Source: a virus. From it: DNA of 23,638 nucleotides. Shown here one piece after another: positions 22,365 through 23,638 of this stretch. A program made the position numbers and the translations under genes. The stretch covers positions 1 to 23,638 of IMG/VR virus record IMGVR_UViG_3300050026_000365; one strand, written 5' to 3'. The notes below the pieces were generated by a model. It saw only the letters and a list, made by a program, of their open reading frames with translations, did not search any database and was not told where the DNA came from. Each line of letters starts with the position of its first letter. The stretch's first letter is position 1.

Positions 22365-22559
22365 ATGGAAAACGTAATTAATCGGAAAAACCTTAAATTC
22401 AATCTCAAGATGAAAGACCAAACTCGTTGGCAAAGAGTTTTTGAACCAGCGGAGAAAGTAGCCTTTAATATAAAAGGCGGAGTTATTGAATATGTCAGGG
22501 ATCGTGCACGCAGAAACATTCGTGCAAAGGCTTATCTAAGAAGCAAGGGCAAAGAATGA
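22365..22559 (+). CDS. Hypothetical basic protein (64 aa)
   Basis: ATG 22365 has an AAGGGG purine run just upstream; the longer frame from TTG 22341 is less likely. The protein (MENVINRKNLKFNLKMKDQT, then RWQRVFEPAEKVAFNIKGGV, EYVRDRARRNIRAKAYLRSK) is strongly basic and probably helical, so it could bind nucleic acid. Its stop overlaps the next gene as ATGA. Not recognised. Confidence 0.6.
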   Translation: MENVINRKNLKFNLKMKDQTRWQRVFEPAEKVAFNIKGGVIEYVRDRARRNIRAKAYLRSKGKE

Positions 22560-22762
22560 AATTCACCGGCCAATTCAACTATCAAAATCAGATTTTTAAT
22601 CTGGTGACTGAGGCCGAAAGCGAACGTCAGGCGTGGCGATTCTTTTGTTATGGGATCGCCGCGCAACATGGTGTCCAGGCTCGAGTAATGCGTAATTATT
22701 TTAGGGAATTATATACTTTATTCCCTTTTCCTTGTTTATTTTCAATCTTTTTTAGCATGTAA
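22556..22762 (+). CDS. Hypothetical small protein (68 aa), possibly altered C-terminus
   Basis: ATG 22556 overlaps the previous stop (ATGA), so it is translationally coupled. The head MKFTGQFNYQNQIFNLVTEA, ESERQAWRFFCYGIAAQHGV and RNYFREL look like a folded small domain. The last ~15 residues (FPFPCLFSIFFSM) are hydrophobic and Phe-rich, encoded in AT-rich DNA, and may be a degenerate read-through into intergenic sequence rather than original protein. No known family. Confidence 0.55.
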   Translation: MKFTGQFNYQNQIFNLVTEAESERQAWRFFCYGIAAQHGVQARVMRNYFRELYTLFPFPCLFSIFFSM

Positions 22763-22816
22763 CCTCTTGATATTGTTTAATATTGCAAAATAAATTAAAA
22801 TAATTAAAAATAATCC

Positions 22817-22845
22817 TTGACAAACCTAAGCGATTAGGATATATT
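22817..22845 (+). promoter_or_regulatory. Strong rightward sigma-70-type promoter
   Basis: TTGACA (22817-22822), a 17-base spacer, and TATATT (22840-22845) form a near-consensus promoter, with an AT-rich UP-like stretch upstream. It lies about 32 bp before the start codon of the zinc-ribbon gene. The 19 bases TAAAAATAATCCTTGACAA are identical to the upstream part of the leftward promoter at 20974-20992. Confidence 0.8.
22825..22838 (+). promoter_or_regulatory. Palindrome in the promoter spacer, possible operator
   Basis: CCTAAGCGATTAGG (5-bp arms around GCGA) sits between the -35 and -10 boxes, where a bound repressor would block RNA polymerase. A candidate site for the small helix-turn-helix regulator or an unseen repressor; no second copy was found near the leftward promoter. 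Confidence 0.5.
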
Positions 22846-22877
22846 AGCATCAACAATAGATAAGGGAGGATTAAAAA

Positions 22878-23300
22878 ATGAAAACACTCGCAAACAGAAA
22901 AACAGAAGTAACGGTTAAACGCCCGGACGGGAAAATTGAAACGATTACCCATCCAAAGATTGATTATTTTACTCCCGCAATATTTAGCCAGATGCAAAAG
23001 GCTATGGTGGACGCGGGACGCGGAGAAGTTATCTCTTACCGTAATATTGATGCGGTTGTGGAGATGGAGGAGAGCGATTATCAGGGACGTTGCGAGAGAT
23101 GCGGCACGGCGATTGACACGCGTAAAGTATACCATCAACAAGAGCGTATGTCTTTTGGCGGCGGCACGGTTAATGTAGCCGCTTATTACTGCGACCATTG
23201 CCGCCGGTTGTTGACCGAGATAGGTAAGGGCGAGTACACCCCGATGCAAGAGAGAGCAACAGAGAGACCCGACAACACACCAAATTATAAGGAGGATTAA
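22878..23300 (+). CDS. Hypothetical zinc-ribbon protein (140 aa)
   Basis: ATG 22878 follows GGGAGG with eight-base spacing. An N-terminal segment (TLANRKTEVTVKRPDGKIET, then ITHPKIDYF) is beta-rich. A central zinc ribbon has CERCGTAIDTRKVYHQQ and YYCDHCRRLLTEIG, two CxxC pairs spaced about 30 residues apart. The C-terminus is polar and probably disordered. It might bind DNA or scaffold other proteins; zinc binding is the only function visible. It is the first gene behind the strong rightward promoter, so it should be highly expressed if derepressed. Confidence 0.7.
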   Translation: MKTLANRKTEVTVKRPDGKIETITHPKIDYFTPAIFSQMQKAMVDAGRGEVISYRNIDAVVEMEESDYQGRCERCGTAIDTRKVYHQQERMSFGGGTVNVAAYYCDHCRRLLTEIGKGEYTPMQERATERPDNTPNYKED

Positions 23301-23304
23301 CATT

Positions 23305-23638
23305 ATGTGGACAAAAAAATCATATGACGCGCTGTATAACTGGATTGACAAAGCCAAACAAGCACAGGTCAAAAAAATCTTACTGGCCGATGGACTTAAT
23401 GATGTTGTTGATCGGCTTGAGGCGCAAACAAATATGGGTGTATGGTTTGCAATCACGCGAGAGGCTTGTGACGCTGTTGGCGATAAGATTGTGGAGCAAT
23501 CGGCCAACGAAGCGGAAATTGAACTTAATAAAGCCGCCGCCGCGTTAGGCCGTAAAGGCGGCTCTGTTAAATCAGACCGTAAAGCAAAATCATCCGCCGC
23601 AAATGGCCTCAAGGGCGGGCGGCCCAAAAAAGAAAACA
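23305..23638 (+). CDS. Partial protein with AT-hook-like tail
   Basis: The frame opens at ATG 23305 (GGAGG nine bases upstream) and is still open at the right edge; 111 codons are visible. Start MWTKKSYDALYNWIDKAKQA; then helical LADGLNDVVDRLEAQTNMGV and GDKIVEQSANEAEIELNKAA. The visible C-terminal part (LGRKGG, SAANGLKGGRPKK) is basic and contains a GRPKK AT-hook-like motif, as in tails of some plasmid and phage DNA-binding proteins. It lies 5 bp after the zinc-ribbon gene stop, so they are an operon. The full length and function are unknown. Confidence 0.65.
   Translation, partial: MWTKKSYDALYNWIDKAKQAQVKKILLADGLNDVVDRLEAQTNMGVWFAITREACDAVGDKIVEQSANEAEIELNKAAAALGRKGGSVKSDRKAKSSAANGLKGGRPKKEN

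Noticed and set aside
22752-23627. 291-codon minus-strand frame near the right edge
   Set aside because: It overlaps two well-supported plus-strand genes with ribosome binding sites, a strong promoter, and zinc-ribbon and AT-hook motifs. Its own composition is shadow-like.

Overview
This window looks like part of a tailed double-stranded DNA phage genome (or prophage) of an unidentified bacterium. It carries an N4-gp56-like major capsid protein, a large portal, a terminase large subunit and an SU10-type neck adaptor, which together suggest a podovirus-like virion. Genes are packed tightly, mostly with ATGA or TAATG junctions and AGGAGG-type ribosome binding sites, so the host is bacterial. 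The host cannot be named from sequence alone, and no complete tRNA, rRNA or CRISPR array is visible.

Layout. From 1 to about 20980 everything reads on the minus strand, so transcription runs from high to low coordinates. A promoter near 20951-20980 precedes a small Cro/XRE-type regulator and a primase-polymerase/ATPase fusion. Next come short genes, an ASCH-like protein, a TylF-like methyltransferase, a possible small terminase, an HNH endonuclease, a glycosyltransferase, an NAD-dependent epimerase and a split transketolase-like enzyme with a tiny zinc-ribbon gene between its halves. Then follow an intein-bearing terminase, portal, scaffold-like protein, major capsid protein, decoration-like and neck proteins, and a cluster of small and large proteins rich in Gly-Thr-Ser-Gly repeats that ends in a 540-residue fibre-like protein. 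Two terminator-like hairpins (7031-7085 and 4230-4262) divide the structural genes.

About 950 bp (20825-21778) hold no convincing gene. They contain the leftward promoter, an attP-like arrangement (a tRNA-3'-end-like core flanked by inverted G5TA motifs), an array of 14-bp iterons and a 16-bp direct repeat. Beyond this, genes read on the plus strand (21779 to the right edge): small unknown proteins, a zinc-ribbon protein behind a near-consensus promoter with a palindrome in its spacer, and a partial gene with an AT-hook-like tail.

Most interesting points: Gly-Thr-Ser-Gly sequence appears in at least six neighbouring proteins, including a stretch inside the capsid protein, and the same transcription unit encodes sugar-processing enzymes that might decorate it. 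The terminase intein appears to end Ser-Gln|Thr rather than His-Asn. The transketolase is split and has an altered active-site region. An epimerase gene has left a degraded C-terminal copy downstream. Six small or edge genes were read directly from the sequence: 2890-3057, 12632-12790, 13372-13533, 21779-21949 and the two edge partials (1-161 and 23305-23638).
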